NCBI GenBank assembly: GCA_009919985.1
Contig: RGAX01000016.1
Span: 1 to 22,665 of the forward strand
Direction: 5' to 3'
DNA from: Opitutaceae bacterium
Lineage (GTDB): Bacteria; Verrucomicrobiota; Verrucomicrobiia; Opitutales; Opitutaceae
Length of the DNA stretch: 22,665 nucleotides
The notes under the pieces were generated by a model. The model saw only the letters and a program-made list of their open reading frames with translations, was not told the DNA's origin and did no database searches. How positions within the stretch are numbered: position 1 is the first letter of the stretch; each line of letters opens with the position of its first letter. Both the position numbers and the translations under genes were made by a program. This document shows positions 15,007 through 22,665 of the stretch, one piece after another.

Positions 15007-16428
15007 CTACTTTGCAGACGGAGCTTTGGCACCTTTAGAAGCGGTACCGCGCTCAGCGGGACCGTCTTGCCAGAGCGGGTCGATCATCTGGTGATTATAG
15101 CTTTCCCAGACGGCGACGAGCTCGCGCAATTTTTCGGGATTTTTTTCGGCGAGATTTTCTTTTTCGCCGAGATCTTGGCGCAGGTTGTACAGTTGCACGC
15201 CGTCGACGGTGGCTTTGCCCGCGCGCGGATTTTCGGCAGAGACGCCCGCGCCAATGGATTTAACAATTTTCCAGTCGCCCATACGCAGCGCTAGTTGTGG
15301 TCCGAAGCGCCAGTAAAGTGAGGTGTGCGGCGCGCTGTTCTTTTGGCTGGTGAGAAAAGGCAACAGATTCACGCCGTCGATCTTCCAATCAGGCTTTACG
15401 TTAACCCCCGCAGCCGCGAGCGCGGTCGGCAGAAGGTCAAGTTGGATCACGGGTTGCTCGTTGATCTGGCCCGCTGGGATGTGACCCTTCCATTGCAGCA
15501 TAAACGGTACGCGGATACCGCCCTCCCAGGTTTGAGATTTGGACCCGCGGAGCGGGCCGTTGCCGGAGGTGGTGCCTCCGGTCGGGCCGCCGTTGTCGCT
15601 GATGAAAAAAATCAAGGTGTCTTCTTCGAGACCGTGTTCTCGGAGTTTGGCTAATACTTGGCCGACCGCATCATCCATCGCGGAGAGCATCGCGCAGAAT
15701 ACGCGGCGCTTAGGATCCTCGACATGGGCGAAGCGATTGAGATATTTTTCGGTGGCTTGAAGTGGCGCGTGGACGGCATTGAAGGGCAGGTAGCAGAGCC
15801 ACGGTTCGTTCTTATGTCGCTCGATGAAGGCGGCGGCCTCACGACCAAATGCATCGGTGGCGTAGTCGATGTTTTCAATCGGAGTCGTGCCCCGATAAAT
15901 GCGATCTTCAGCGTCACTCGCCGCGTCGAGGTAATCATGCAAGCCGCCAAGAAAACCGTAGAATTCGTCGAACCCACGTTTCAGCGGATGAAATTGAGGG
16001 GCATAGCCCAGATGTGATTTGCCGAACCAGCCGGTTTTATAACCGGCCGCGCGCAAGCGGTCACCGATCGTCGTCTCGGTCACGGGCATGCCGACGCTGG
16101 GCGGAGTTAAGTGCGCGGGGCCGGGGTTGAGTTCGTGGCCAAAGCGTTGCTGATAGCGGCCGGTCAGGAGTCCGGCGCGGGTGGGGCTGCAATAGGGACC
16201 GGTGACGTAACCGCTCGTGAAACGCACGCCGTGCGTGGCGATGCTGTCGATGTGCGGAGTGGGAACTTGTTGGGTAAAGCCCTGGCCACTGAGTTCGCCG
16301 TAGCCGAGATCATCCCCAACGATGATCAGTATATTAGGTTTGCGCTCGGCGGCGTGAGTGCACGCGCTGGCAGCAAGAAGGGCGAGAGAGCGTACGAAAA
16401 AATCGAAGATGCGGAGACGCGATTTCAT
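15007..16428 (-). CDS. Secreted S1-family sulfatase with C-S-P-T-R signature
   Basis: A predicted sugar sulfate-ester hydrolase of 473 residues. Seen: a signal peptide (about 1-26), metal-binding Asp39-Asp40 in IIVGDDLGYG, and the formylglycine signature Cys80-S-P-T-R84 followed by AGLLTGRYQQRFGHE. Further along are Lys137 and His139 in GKSHLG, His220 in NAVHAPL, Asp278-Asn279 in ISDNGG, and Lys297 in RGSKSQTWEGG. The core is complete. Thr replaces the more usual Ser or Ala at the fourth signature position, which is common in bacterial enzymes of this GALNS-like branch. Around residue 20 the sequence ASAC could be a poor lipobox (Cys23), so a lipoprotein anchor is possible but not favoured. 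It is the last gene of the right-hand operon, 51 bases after the preceding sulfatase. The linkage it cuts is unknown. Confidence 0.95.
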   Translation of the reverse strand: MKSRLRIFDFFVRSLALLAASACTHAAERKPNILIIVGDDLGYGELSGQGFTQQVPTPHIDSIATHGVRFTSGYVTGPYCSPTRAGLLTGRYQQRFGHELNPGPAHLTPPSVGMPVTETTIGDRLRAAGYKTGWFGKSHLGYAPQFHPLKRGFDEFYGFLGGLHDYLDAASDAEDRIYRGTTPIENIDYATDAFGREAAAFIERHKNEPWLCYLPFNAVHAPLQATEKYLNRFAHVEDPKRRVFCAMLSAMDDAVGQVLAKLREHGLEEDTLIFFISDNGGPTGGTTSGNGPLRGSKSQTWEGGIRVPFMLQWKGHIPAGQINEQPVIQLDLLPTALAAAGVNVKPDWKIDGVNLLPFLTSQKNSAPHTSLYWRFGPQLALRMGDWKIVKSIGAGVSAENPRAGKATVDGVQLYNLRQDLGEKENLAEKNPEKLRELVAVWESYNHQMIDPLWQDGPAERGTASKGAKAPSAK

Positions 16429-16479
16429 GAAATTAAAAAACTACGGTTTGAACATGCTACCGGAAGGCAGTGTATGGCC

Positions 16480-17982
16480 TTAATTCTTTGGTGTGGGCGC
16501 CGGATCACGTACGGGGCCCGGGCGGTTAATTTTCGCGGCCTGGGACGTCACGCCAGGGGCATCGCCCCGCCAAAATTCGGCAGTTTTCATGCCTGTTTCG
16601 TAAATAACGTTAGTGGGAGTTGGTTTTATTGGAACGGTATCGCCGGTTTCCTCAGTCCAGCGCGTGAGGATAGCACGCAGTGAAGCGAGGGCCGCGGGCG
16701 GAGACGCTTCAAGTGCAAGGTTGCGCACTTGGCTAGGATCGGCGGCGAGATCGTAAAGTTCCTCGGCTGGGGCGTTGGGCTGCAGGACAATGGACTGCAA
16801 GGGCGTGAGTTTGTTTTGGGCGTGCAGGGCTTTTAGCGCGTCGGCACTGGGATTGTAAAACGTGTCGGCCGCGCCGGGCTGGGGAAGTTGCGGCCACGCG
16901 TTGCGCACATAGACTAAGTCGCCGTGGCGTACCATGCGCACGTGCGCCGTGAAGTTATGCCAGTTGTGCTCAGCAAAAATATAATCACGCACGGTCGCTT
17001 TACGGTCGCGCAAGATCGGGACGAAGCTCACGCCTTGAAATGAAGCGGGTCGCTCGACCCCAGCGAGTTCAAGTAGAGTCGGCGCGATATCGATCGAGCT
17101 GATCAGTGATGCAGAGCTCCCGCCTTGCGCGATGCCAGCAGGCCAACGGATGATAAGTGGCGTTTTAATCCCATCATCGAAGAATTGGGTTTTAGAGTGA
17201 GGGAAGGGGCGCCCGTTGTCGGCCATCACGATGATGACGGTATTCTCGAGGACTTTTTGGCGCGTGAGCTCGCGCACGACTTCGCCAACAAAGTAGTCGA
17301 GGCGCGTGATTTCGTCGTAGTAATGCGCGAGGTCAGCGCGCGTCTCGGGTGTATCTACAAGATAGGGCGGCACACGCACATCGATGGGGCGGTGCATCCC
17401 CGCGAAAGAATCGGCGTCCCAAGAGCGGTGGGCGTCGTGGGCGGCGAACCACATGAAAAACGGTTTCTGCTGCGGCCGTCCGCGCAGGCGGGCGATCCAT
17501 TGGTTTTCACCGCCGCGGCCGCCTTTAAGATCATCGCGTTCGCCATCGCCGCCGAGGTCGAAGGCTGCGATCGCCGGACCGGACAGGACATCGGATTCGC
17601 CGCCGAAATGGGCTTTGCCGGCGTGGGCGGTGTAGTAGCCGGAGTCGCGCAGCAGCTTGGGAAACATCGGAATACCTTCAGGCAAGAGCCCATGTAATTC
17701 GGCGGCGGTTTCGAGATTATGGGGATAACGACTGGTGAAAATACTACTCCGACTTGGGCTACAACTTGAGGCGGTCAAATAGGCGTTGGTGAAGCGCAAG
17801 CCCTGCCCGGCAAGACGGTCGATGTTGGGCGTGTGAATGCCGGGGTTTCCGTAGCAGCCGAAGTCCTCGGCACTAATATCGTCGCCAATGATGAAGACAA
17901 AATTGGGGCGTGAAGTTGTCGGCACGGACAGACCTACGCTAGTGATCAAAACGAAAGCTATAATAAAGTTGAAGCGATGCAT
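16480..17982 (-). CDS. Secreted S1-family sulfatase, N-sulfoglucosamine sulfohydrolase-like
   Basis: A predicted sulfatase of 500 residues with this start. Seen: a Sec signal peptide (1 to about 22), Asp34-Asp35 in FIIGDDISAEDFGCYG, the formylglycine signature Cys74-S-P-S-R78 followed by SSIFTSRYPHNLETAAELHG, Lys123 and His125 in HAGKAHFGG, His182 and His185 in AAHDAHRSW, and Asp255-Asn256 in MADNGRPF. The segment after the signature and the HAGKAHFG motif recall heparan N-sulfatase (sulfamidase) and its bacterial relatives. A role on N- or O-sulfated sugars is therefore plausible but unproven. The frame stays open upstream to an ATG at 18069, but that form would overlap the heparinase-like gene by 37 bases and bury the signal peptide behind 29 charged residues, so I chose the ATG at 17982. 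It sits 50 bases after the heparinase-like gene, a pairing in keeping with lyase and sulfatase acting on one polymer. Confidence 0.93.
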   Translation of the reverse strand: MHRFNFIIAFVLITSVGLSVPTTSRPNFVFIIGDDISAEDFGCYGNPGIHTPNIDRLAGQGLRFTNAYLTASSCSPSRSSIFTSRYPHNLETAAELHGLLPEGIPMFPKLLRDSGYYTAHAGKAHFGGESDVLSGPAIAAFDLGGDGERDDLKGGRGGENQWIARLRGRPQQKPFFMWFAAHDAHRSWDADSFAGMHRPIDVRVPPYLVDTPETRADLAHYYDEITRLDYFVGEVVRELTRQKVLENTVIIVMADNGRPFPHSKTQFFDDGIKTPLIIRWPAGIAQGGSSASLISSIDIAPTLLELAGVERPASFQGVSFVPILRDRKATVRDYIFAEHNWHNFTAHVRMVRHGDLVYVRNAWPQLPQPGAADTFYNPSADALKALHAQNKLTPLQSIVLQPNAPAEELYDLAADPSQVRNLALEASPPAALASLRAILTRWTEETGDTVPIKPTPTNVIYETGMKTAEFWRGDAPGVTSQAAKINRPGPVRDPAPTPKN

Positions 17983-18032
17983 GGGGTTTTTGGCGGCGAA
18001 TTTTAGGTCGGACTCTTGCTGTGGTGGCACGG

Positions 18033-20243
18033 TTATTTTTGCGCAGCAGTCGGAATGATCTCGTGCCACCGCGGCATTTTGTCTCGGCGATCAGCCACCG
18101 CGAAGTTTTCGAGTCCTTGATACATCGCCTCCCAGACCGGTTGTTTGAAAAATGAAGCACCCGCATAGGTGAGAGCAGTAGCGTATTGGAAACCGAATTC
18201 ACGTGAGCCGTCCTTTCGTTCGCGTACATAGGCAAAATCAGCATCGGTACGCAGCTCGCCGTAGGCGACGGTTCCCGTGGCGACGTCAAACATCGGGCGA
18301 CCACGCAGATTGGTGAGCCCGATCGTTTGATCGAGTTTCAGGCCGACCGTGACCGGTTCTCCTCCGAGCTTGAATTGAAGGCCAAGCGTGCGTCCGTCGT
18401 CATGCGCATCGGTGAGTAATTTCACCTCTTCGAGGACTTTCGGGTCAAAACTTCCGGCCTTAATGGGACGCAGTACGGTGACAAACGTCAGGCGCTGGTC
18501 TTTAAAGAAATAATTTTTAAGATACTGGAAAAAAGTCTGCGAGGGATTGAAACGTCGATCGATCTCGCGGGTCTGGGTGACCTTGTCGCGGTTGCCGATG
18601 AATTGGATCAAGAGATCGCGCGTGTGGGGATTGGGCCACGATTCTTGGCGGATCGCGATGCGCTCAGGATGTGAGAGAACCCAATTTTCGCCTTTTTTCA
18701 GGATGTGATCGGGGTGCCAGGTGTTGCTAAAAACTTTGCTGCCGGCTCGCTCGATAAGGAGCGAATCTACGACGATCGTCAGGCCGCTCTCAGGCGCGAA
18801 GAGGGTGATGCGGTCGCCCGTGTAGCCACGTTCATCGTCGGTCAGCCTCGTGCGCGCGTAGTCGAGGCTGCCAAAGTTACCAAAGTGGATTTTTTCAGTC
18901 TGAACTTCATGGTAGGTCGTGTCGGCACTTAGGTAGTTGAAGATGTCGCCCTCGGGCGGGAAGCCGGTGCGGGCGACGATGCGGTTATGGAAAACATCGG
19001 CGCGCCAGCCTTGGCCGCGCTTTGCGCGATAGCCGCCATCGGCGAGTAAAACGGTTCCTTCCTGCATAAGCAGCGCAAACGAGTTTTCGTCAGCGTGGCC
19101 GTGGTGGGGTTTTTCCTCGTGGGCGTCGAGTTGGGCGCGTTGGTAATCGCGGGTGAAGCGGCCGTAGGGGCCGACGTCGCGGTAGTTGAAAAGCGCGTAC
19201 GTACCGGCGGCGCCGCGGAAAGTGATTTTTTTGGAGATAAGATCATCGACGACCTCGGCGGATTTATCCTGTTTAAGTGGTGAAAAAGGTATAGCTGGAT
19301 CGAGCCAGCGCAGCGCGATGCCGAGGGCGCCGACGGCTTCAGCGGGAAGTTCTTTATAGTATGCGTGATTCGCGTCGTAAAGTTGGCGAGCGGCGGTGAG
19401 GTACGTACCATCACGGTAATGGCTGCCAGCGAGGACGAGATTGGCAACTTGCCACATCCAGCTGTGCGTCCAATCGCCGTCGCCCCAATCGGGTAAAAGG
19501 CCGTTGGGTAGGAGCAATGCTTTGGTGTGATCGAAATAATAGCGCGCAGTGATTTTTTTCATGCGCTCGGGCAGTTCGCCGCGCAGCTCCTCCAATGTGA
19601 GAAGGTAATTAAACCAGAACGGTTCGTAAATTGAGGCATCCTCGACCGACCAGCCATTAAGGCTATCACTGACGAGCGCTTCACCCATCTGGCGCCAGCG
19701 TTGGATCTGTGGCGCATCGGGCACGGCGTGGGCGCAAAATAGTAGTTCCGCGCCGAGGATGAGTCCGCGGTTTTGCGCGCCGAAATCGGCGCGATTGAGA
19801 CGCGCGTCGGCGTTGGCTGTGATTTGCGCGGCGATTTCTGCAGCCTCGGCCGGAGTGAGTACATTGCGCGCTTTGAGGTAAAGATAGGCGTCGCAAAAAG
19901 AGGCTAGAAAACGAAATGAGCCGCCGAAGTACGGGATGACTTTACCTTGCGCGTCCACCGAGCAACGCGTGATCCAAAGCAGGTCCGCTTTTGCCCAATC
20001 GACGAGCACTCGCTCCTGAGTTTGGGCGTGGAGATTGATCAGCCCGGAAAGGAGATAGGGTTTATAAAAATCTTTGGGTTTTGTATTTTGGGCGCGCTCG
20101 GTGTTGCTGGCGAGGTAGAGGCGTTCTAGGTCGCTTCGTAAGGCGGTTTGCAGCTCTTGGCGAAATACCGCTCCGTCGCTCGCCCAGGTGGCCAGAGGTT
20201 GAAAAAACAAGGCCCAGATGAGGACAAGATAAGGGGTTTTCAT
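18033..20243 (-). CDS. Secreted heparinase II/III-like polysaccharide lyase
   Basis: It is predicted to cleave a uronic-acid-containing polysaccharide by beta-elimination in the periplasm or outside the cell. Seen over 736 residues: a Sec signal peptide (about 1-21), a helical toroid domain (about 25-325), then the heparinase II/III-type beta-sandwich. The latter has its hallmark KPHHGHADENSFALLMQEG (378-396, with His380, His381, His383 and Asp385) followed by LLADGGY. In the toroid, GAQNRG (Asn158, Arg159) and EDASIYEPFW (Glu201, Tyr206) sit where related lyases carry the charge-neutralising Asn and a catalytic Tyr. That assignment is inference by analogy. The length fits the family. It is flanked by sulfatases at 32 and 50 bases on the same strand, so it is very likely in one operon with them. 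The exact PL family and substrate (for example glycosaminoglycan-like, ulvan or another sulfated uronan) cannot be told from sequence alone. Confidence 0.92.
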   Translation of the reverse strand: MKTPYLVLIWALFFQPLATWASDGAVFRQELQTALRSDLERLYLASNTERAQNTKPKDFYKPYLLSGLINLHAQTQERVLVDWAKADLLWITRCSVDAQGKVIPYFGGSFRFLASFCDAYLYLKARNVLTPAEAAEIAAQITANADARLNRADFGAQNRGLILGAELLFCAHAVPDAPQIQRWRQMGEALVSDSLNGWSVEDASIYEPFWFNYLLTLEELRGELPERMKKITARYYFDHTKALLLPNGLLPDWGDGDWTHSWMWQVANLVLAGSHYRDGTYLTAARQLYDANHAYYKELPAEAVGALGIALRWLDPAIPFSPLKQDKSAEVVDDLISKKITFRGAAGTYALFNYRDVGPYGRFTRDYQRAQLDAHEEKPHHGHADENSFALLMQEGTVLLADGGYRAKRGQGWRADVFHNRIVARTGFPPEGDIFNYLSADTTYHEVQTEKIHFGNFGSLDYARTRLTDDERGYTGDRITLFAPESGLTIVVDSLLIERAGSKVFSNTWHPDHILKKGENWVLSHPERIAIRQESWPNPHTRDLLIQFIGNRDKVTQTREIDRRFNPSQTFFQYLKNYFFKDQRLTFVTVLRPIKAGSFDPKVLEEVKLLTDAHDDGRTLGLQFKLGGEPVTVGLKLDQTIGLTNLRGRPMFDVATGTVAYGELRTDADFAYVRERKDGSREFGFQYATALTYAGASFFKQPVWEAMYQGLENFAVADRRDKMPRWHEIIPTAAQK

Positions 20244-20275
20244 GCGGGAGGCAGCGTGGCGGCGCGAGGTGGTTT

Positions 20276-21775
20276 TTATGGGCCCGCGTCCGGGCGGGTG
20301 AAGCCACGATTGCGGGCGGTGACCAAGAGTTTTTTCAACGCGGCGGCGCGCTCAAGGTGCGCAGTGCGGACGTCGGTCGTCTCGGCGGGATCGGTCGCAA
20401 GTTGGTACAATTCGTCGGTGCTTAAACCGGCGGCTTTTTTGTGCGCGGCAGCGTCCACGGTGCGTTTGTTGCGGTCGGTGGCAAAGGTGGGCACATCGGT
20501 ACGCTCGATGAATTTCCAATCGCCTTGGCGCACATCGTAGGTGGCGTCGGCGGATTGGAGAATGACAGAGTCGCGCACGGGCGCGCCGGGTTTGGCTTCG
20601 GTGAAGGCACGGAGGAGGTTAAAGCTGTCCTCGGCTTGGCCTCGTGGCAACGGGGCTTGGAGCACGCCGGCGAAGGTGGCGAGCAGATCGGTGAGGCAGA
20701 TGACTTGTTCGCTCACAGTGCCGGCGGGTACGTGGCCCGGCCAGCGGACGATGAACGGTTCGCGGAAGCCGCCTTCCCATTCCGTGTGTTTGCCGCCGCG
20801 TAACGCGCCGTTCAGTGAGAGGCCGGCCTTCATGGCGGTGGCGGAGTTTTCGTTGCGCGACTCGATCACGGCGCCGTTGTCGCTGGTAAAAATAATCAGG
20901 GTGTTTTCGGTGAGTTTTAAGCGGTCCAACGTCGCGAGGATTTGGCCGACGCTGTCGTCGAGTTCATTGATGAAGTCGCCGTATTTTCCGTAGGGGCTGC
21001 CCGTGAAACGTGGGTTGGGTTGGATGGGCTCGTGGACGGCGTTGGGCGCGTAGTATACGAAGAAAGGTTGCTGCTGGTTGGCTTCGATCCACTGGTTGGT
21101 TTTAGCCGTGAGGGTCGCCATCACGTGATCAACTTTCCAGGTGCTGCGCACGGCCGGTGTGGCCTCCGTGGCGGTGCTCGGTTTGGCCGTGGAACTCGGT
21201 TCGCTGGGGAAGGGTGCATTGACCTCGTCGTTTTCCACAAAGCCATGGGGAACGGCGGGGAGGTTAGCCACCATGCCATAAAAGTGGTCGAAGCCGATTT
21301 GGCGTGGGCCTGGCGCGAGGGCTTTGGACCAATCGGTTACGTTGCCGGCGGTGAATCCGAGGTGCCATTTGCCAAACATTGCGGTGCGGTAGCCTTGGCT
21401 GCGGCAAAGTGAGGCGAGGGTCAGGCGAGTGGTTTCAATGTGAAGCGGAGCGTCGGGCGGGAGAACTTCGCCGTCTTTGATGCTCGTGCGCCAGTAGTAA
21501 CGGCCAGTCATCAAGCCGTAGCGGGTGGGTGAGCAGACGGAGCCGGGTGCGTAGGCCTGGGTGAAGCGGCGGCCTTCTAGTGCGAGGCGGTCAAGGTGTG
21601 GGGTTTTAAGGCCCTTGGCGCCGTAGGAGCCTAGGCTGCCGTAGCCAAAATCATCGGCGAGAATCACGATGATGTTGGGGCGGGTGGTAGAGGCTGCTTG
21701 GGTTTGTGCCGGCGCAAAATAGGATAAAAGCGCGGCCGCGAAAAAAAGCGTCGGCTTCGAGCGAAACAAAATCAT
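20276..21775 (-). CDS. Secreted S1-family sulfatase (arylsulfatase A type)
   Basis: A predicted sugar sulfatase of 499 residues. Seen: a Sec signal peptide (about 1-28, AQTQA), Asp41-Asp42 in IVILADDFGYG, the formylglycine signature Cys81-S-P-T-R85 followed by YGLMTGRYYWRTS, Lys136 and His138 in MFGKWHLG, the NAVHEPI histidine, and TSDNG for the second metal pair. A low-complexity Ser/Thr/Ala/Pro insert (PSEPSSTAKPSTATEATPA) falls between the core halves; it looks like a flexible surface loop. It resembles the sulfatase at 389-1930 in the GRYxWR and GxFGKWHLG segments, so the two may act on related positions of the polymer, one in each operon. Spacing is 57 bases after the upstream sulfatase and 32 bases before the heparinase-like gene. 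The substrate is unknown. Confidence 0.95.
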   Translation of the reverse strand: MILFRSKPTLFFAAALLSYFAPAQTQAASTTRPNIIVILADDFGYGSLGSYGAKGLKTPHLDRLALEGRRFTQAYAPGSVCSPTRYGLMTGRYYWRTSIKDGEVLPPDAPLHIETTRLTLASLCRSQGYRTAMFGKWHLGFTAGNVTDWSKALAPGPRQIGFDHFYGMVANLPAVPHGFVENDEVNAPFPSEPSSTAKPSTATEATPAVRSTWKVDHVMATLTAKTNQWIEANQQQPFFVYYAPNAVHEPIQPNPRFTGSPYGKYGDFINELDDSVGQILATLDRLKLTENTLIIFTSDNGAVIESRNENSATAMKAGLSLNGALRGGKHTEWEGGFREPFIVRWPGHVPAGTVSEQVICLTDLLATFAGVLQAPLPRGQAEDSFNLLRAFTEAKPGAPVRDSVILQSADATYDVRQGDWKFIERTDVPTFATDRNKRTVDAAAHKKAAGLSTDELYQLATDPAETTDVRTAHLERAAALKKLLVTARNRGFTRPDAGP

Positions 21776-21832
21776 GGCGGGGTAATGGGGTTAATGAGGC
21801 GACTTGTCTTGATCGCGCCGTAGCTAGGAAGC

Positions 21833-22665
21833 TCAGGATTTCTTTTTTTGCTTCACGAGGTTTTCGGCGCGGTTTTGGTTTTTGGATGTTTTTACCTCGG
21901 CAAAGGCGCGGGGTTTAACGTCATCTGCCAACATTTCGGCAATCAATGGGTCGTGATTTTCTACGCCCCATTTCCTGAGTCGCTCGCGCAGGGTAAGCAA
22001 AATTTGACGATGAGCGGGGTCGCGGGCGAGATCAGTCATCTCGCCGGGGTCTTTGCCGAGATCGATCAGAGATTCGCGAGTCTGGCCATGCGCGTAGACG
22101 CAGTATTTGTAACGGTCGGTGCGAATCATGCGCCCTTCGGTCGTTGGGACGTTGCCATCGACGGGGAAGGTTTGGGACATGTTGTTTTGGACGACGACGT
22201 CGTCACGCCAGACGGATACTGGCTCGTCGTTGACGAGGGGGCGCAGGCTGAGGCCGGTGAGCTTGGCGGGGCGAGCGACCTGGGTGAAGTCGAACATCGT
22301 AGGCAAAATATCGGTGCCGGTATTAGCGAATTTATTGGAGAGGCGGGCGACGCGTTGGCCCGGTGCACTGACGATGAGAGGGACGCGGGCCGATTCTTCG
22401 TAGAGAACGGTTTTCTGATTAAAGCCGTGGGCGCCGGCGCATTCGCCGTGGTCGGCGGTGAAGACGATGAGGGTGTTGTCTTCGAGGCCGGCGGCTTGGA
22501 GCGCGTCGAGAACTTTCCCAATCTCGGCGTCGACTTTTTCGATGAGACGGTAGTAACCCCAGCGCAGGGCTTGCCACATCTCGGGGCTAAATTTGGCGAC
22601 GGGAAATTGGGGGTTGGCGTGGTAGCCGCTACGGATGCGGCTCATGGAATCGGGCTCGTTGCGTG
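21833..22665 (-). CDS. S1-type sulfatase, C-terminal part (N-terminus beyond the window)
   Basis: This is the C-terminal half or so of another alkaline-phosphatase-superfamily sulfatase. The frame is open to the right edge (residues RNEPDS precede the first visible Met at 22645), so that Met is internal and the signal peptide and formylglycine signature lie outside. Seen: a helix EMWQALRWGYYRLIEKVDAEIGKVLDAL, then the second metal site TADHGE (Asp-His instead of Asp-Asn), and GAHGFNQKTVLYEESARVPLIV, typical of the iduronate-2-sulfatase/choline-sulfatase-like branch. Next come a C-terminal subdomain with RTDRYKYCVYAHG and LIDLGKDPGEMTDLA, and a Lys-rich tail (KQKKKS). It is the most upstream gene visible in the right-hand operon, 57 bases before the next sulfatase. 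The missing half prevents checking the catalytic cysteine. Confidence 0.92.
   Translation of the reverse strand, partial: RNEPDSMSRIRSGYHANPQFPVAKFSPEMWQALRWGYYRLIEKVDAEIGKVLDALQAAGLEDNTLIVFTADHGECAGAHGFNQKTVLYEESARVPLIVSAPGQRVARLSNKFANTGTDILPTMFDFTQVARPAKLTGLSLRPLVNDEPVSVWRDDVVVQNNMSQTFPVDGNVPTTEGRMIRTDRYKYCVYAHGQTRESLIDLGKDPGEMTDLARDPAHRQILLTLRERLRKWGVENHDPLIAEMLADDVKPRAFAEVKTSKNQNRAENLVKQKKKS

Noticed and set aside
15937..15947. TGCAAGC inside the sulfatase gene as a third LacI operator
   Set aside because: Only one half matches, the second arm is absent, and it lies within coding sequence.
17983..18069. Longer N-terminus for the sulfatase at 16480-17982
   Set aside because: It would overlap the heparinase-like gene by 37 bases and place 29 polar residues before the signal peptide, so the ATG at 17982 is better.

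Overview
The window reads as part of a carbohydrate-utilisation locus from a Gram-negative bacterium, most likely a member of the Verrucomicrobiota (Opitutaceae-like). This assignment is inference. It rests on the style of the two very large TonB-dependent receptors (N-terminal EEIVVISPF-type box, SGTRLN and FKYEASTEGT blocks), the absence of any SusD partner, the many secreted sulfatases, and a LacI-family regulator in place of a hybrid two-component or anti-sigma system. No rRNA, tRNA, CRISPR array, transposase or integrase was found.

Layout from left to right. (1) 1-392, + strand: the 3' end of a sensor histidine kinase, which marks the left boundary. (2) 389-5753, all on the - strand: a compact, probably translationally coupled operon. 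In transcription order it holds a Tat-exported unrecognised protein (5753-3984), two tandem paralogous secreted proteins of unknown function (3980-2961 and 2949-1927) and an S1 sulfatase (1930-389). (3) 5959-9408 and 9729-13106, - strand: two paralogous TonB-dependent receptors, each followed by its own hairpin/T-tract terminator. (4) 13221-14978, + strand: a LacI-family repressor and a small secreted protein that resembles DUF6250. (5) 15007-22665, - strand: a second operon-like run of sulfatase, sulfatase, heparinase II/III-like enzyme, sulfatase and a further sulfatase that runs off the right edge.

How it may work together (inference): a sulfated, probably uronic-acid-containing polysaccharide is cut by the heparinase-like protein and perhaps by the Tat-exported and tandem unknown proteins. 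It is desulfated by up to five different S1-type sulfatases and imported as oligosaccharides by the two receptors. The LacI protein would sense a breakdown product.

The best regulatory evidence is a 13-bp inverted-repeat operator, TGCAAGCGTTGCA. It occurs upstream of both receptor genes, exactly 99 bases before each start codon, and the second copy also sits 2 bases before the start codon of the LacI gene. An NTGACA element lies at the same distance from the operator in both receptor upstream regions.

The only non-coding stretch above 300 bases is 9409-9728. It holds the operator and candidate promoter for the first receptor and the terminator and an extra stem-loop for the second. None of the genes has an obvious Shine-Dalgarno sequence.
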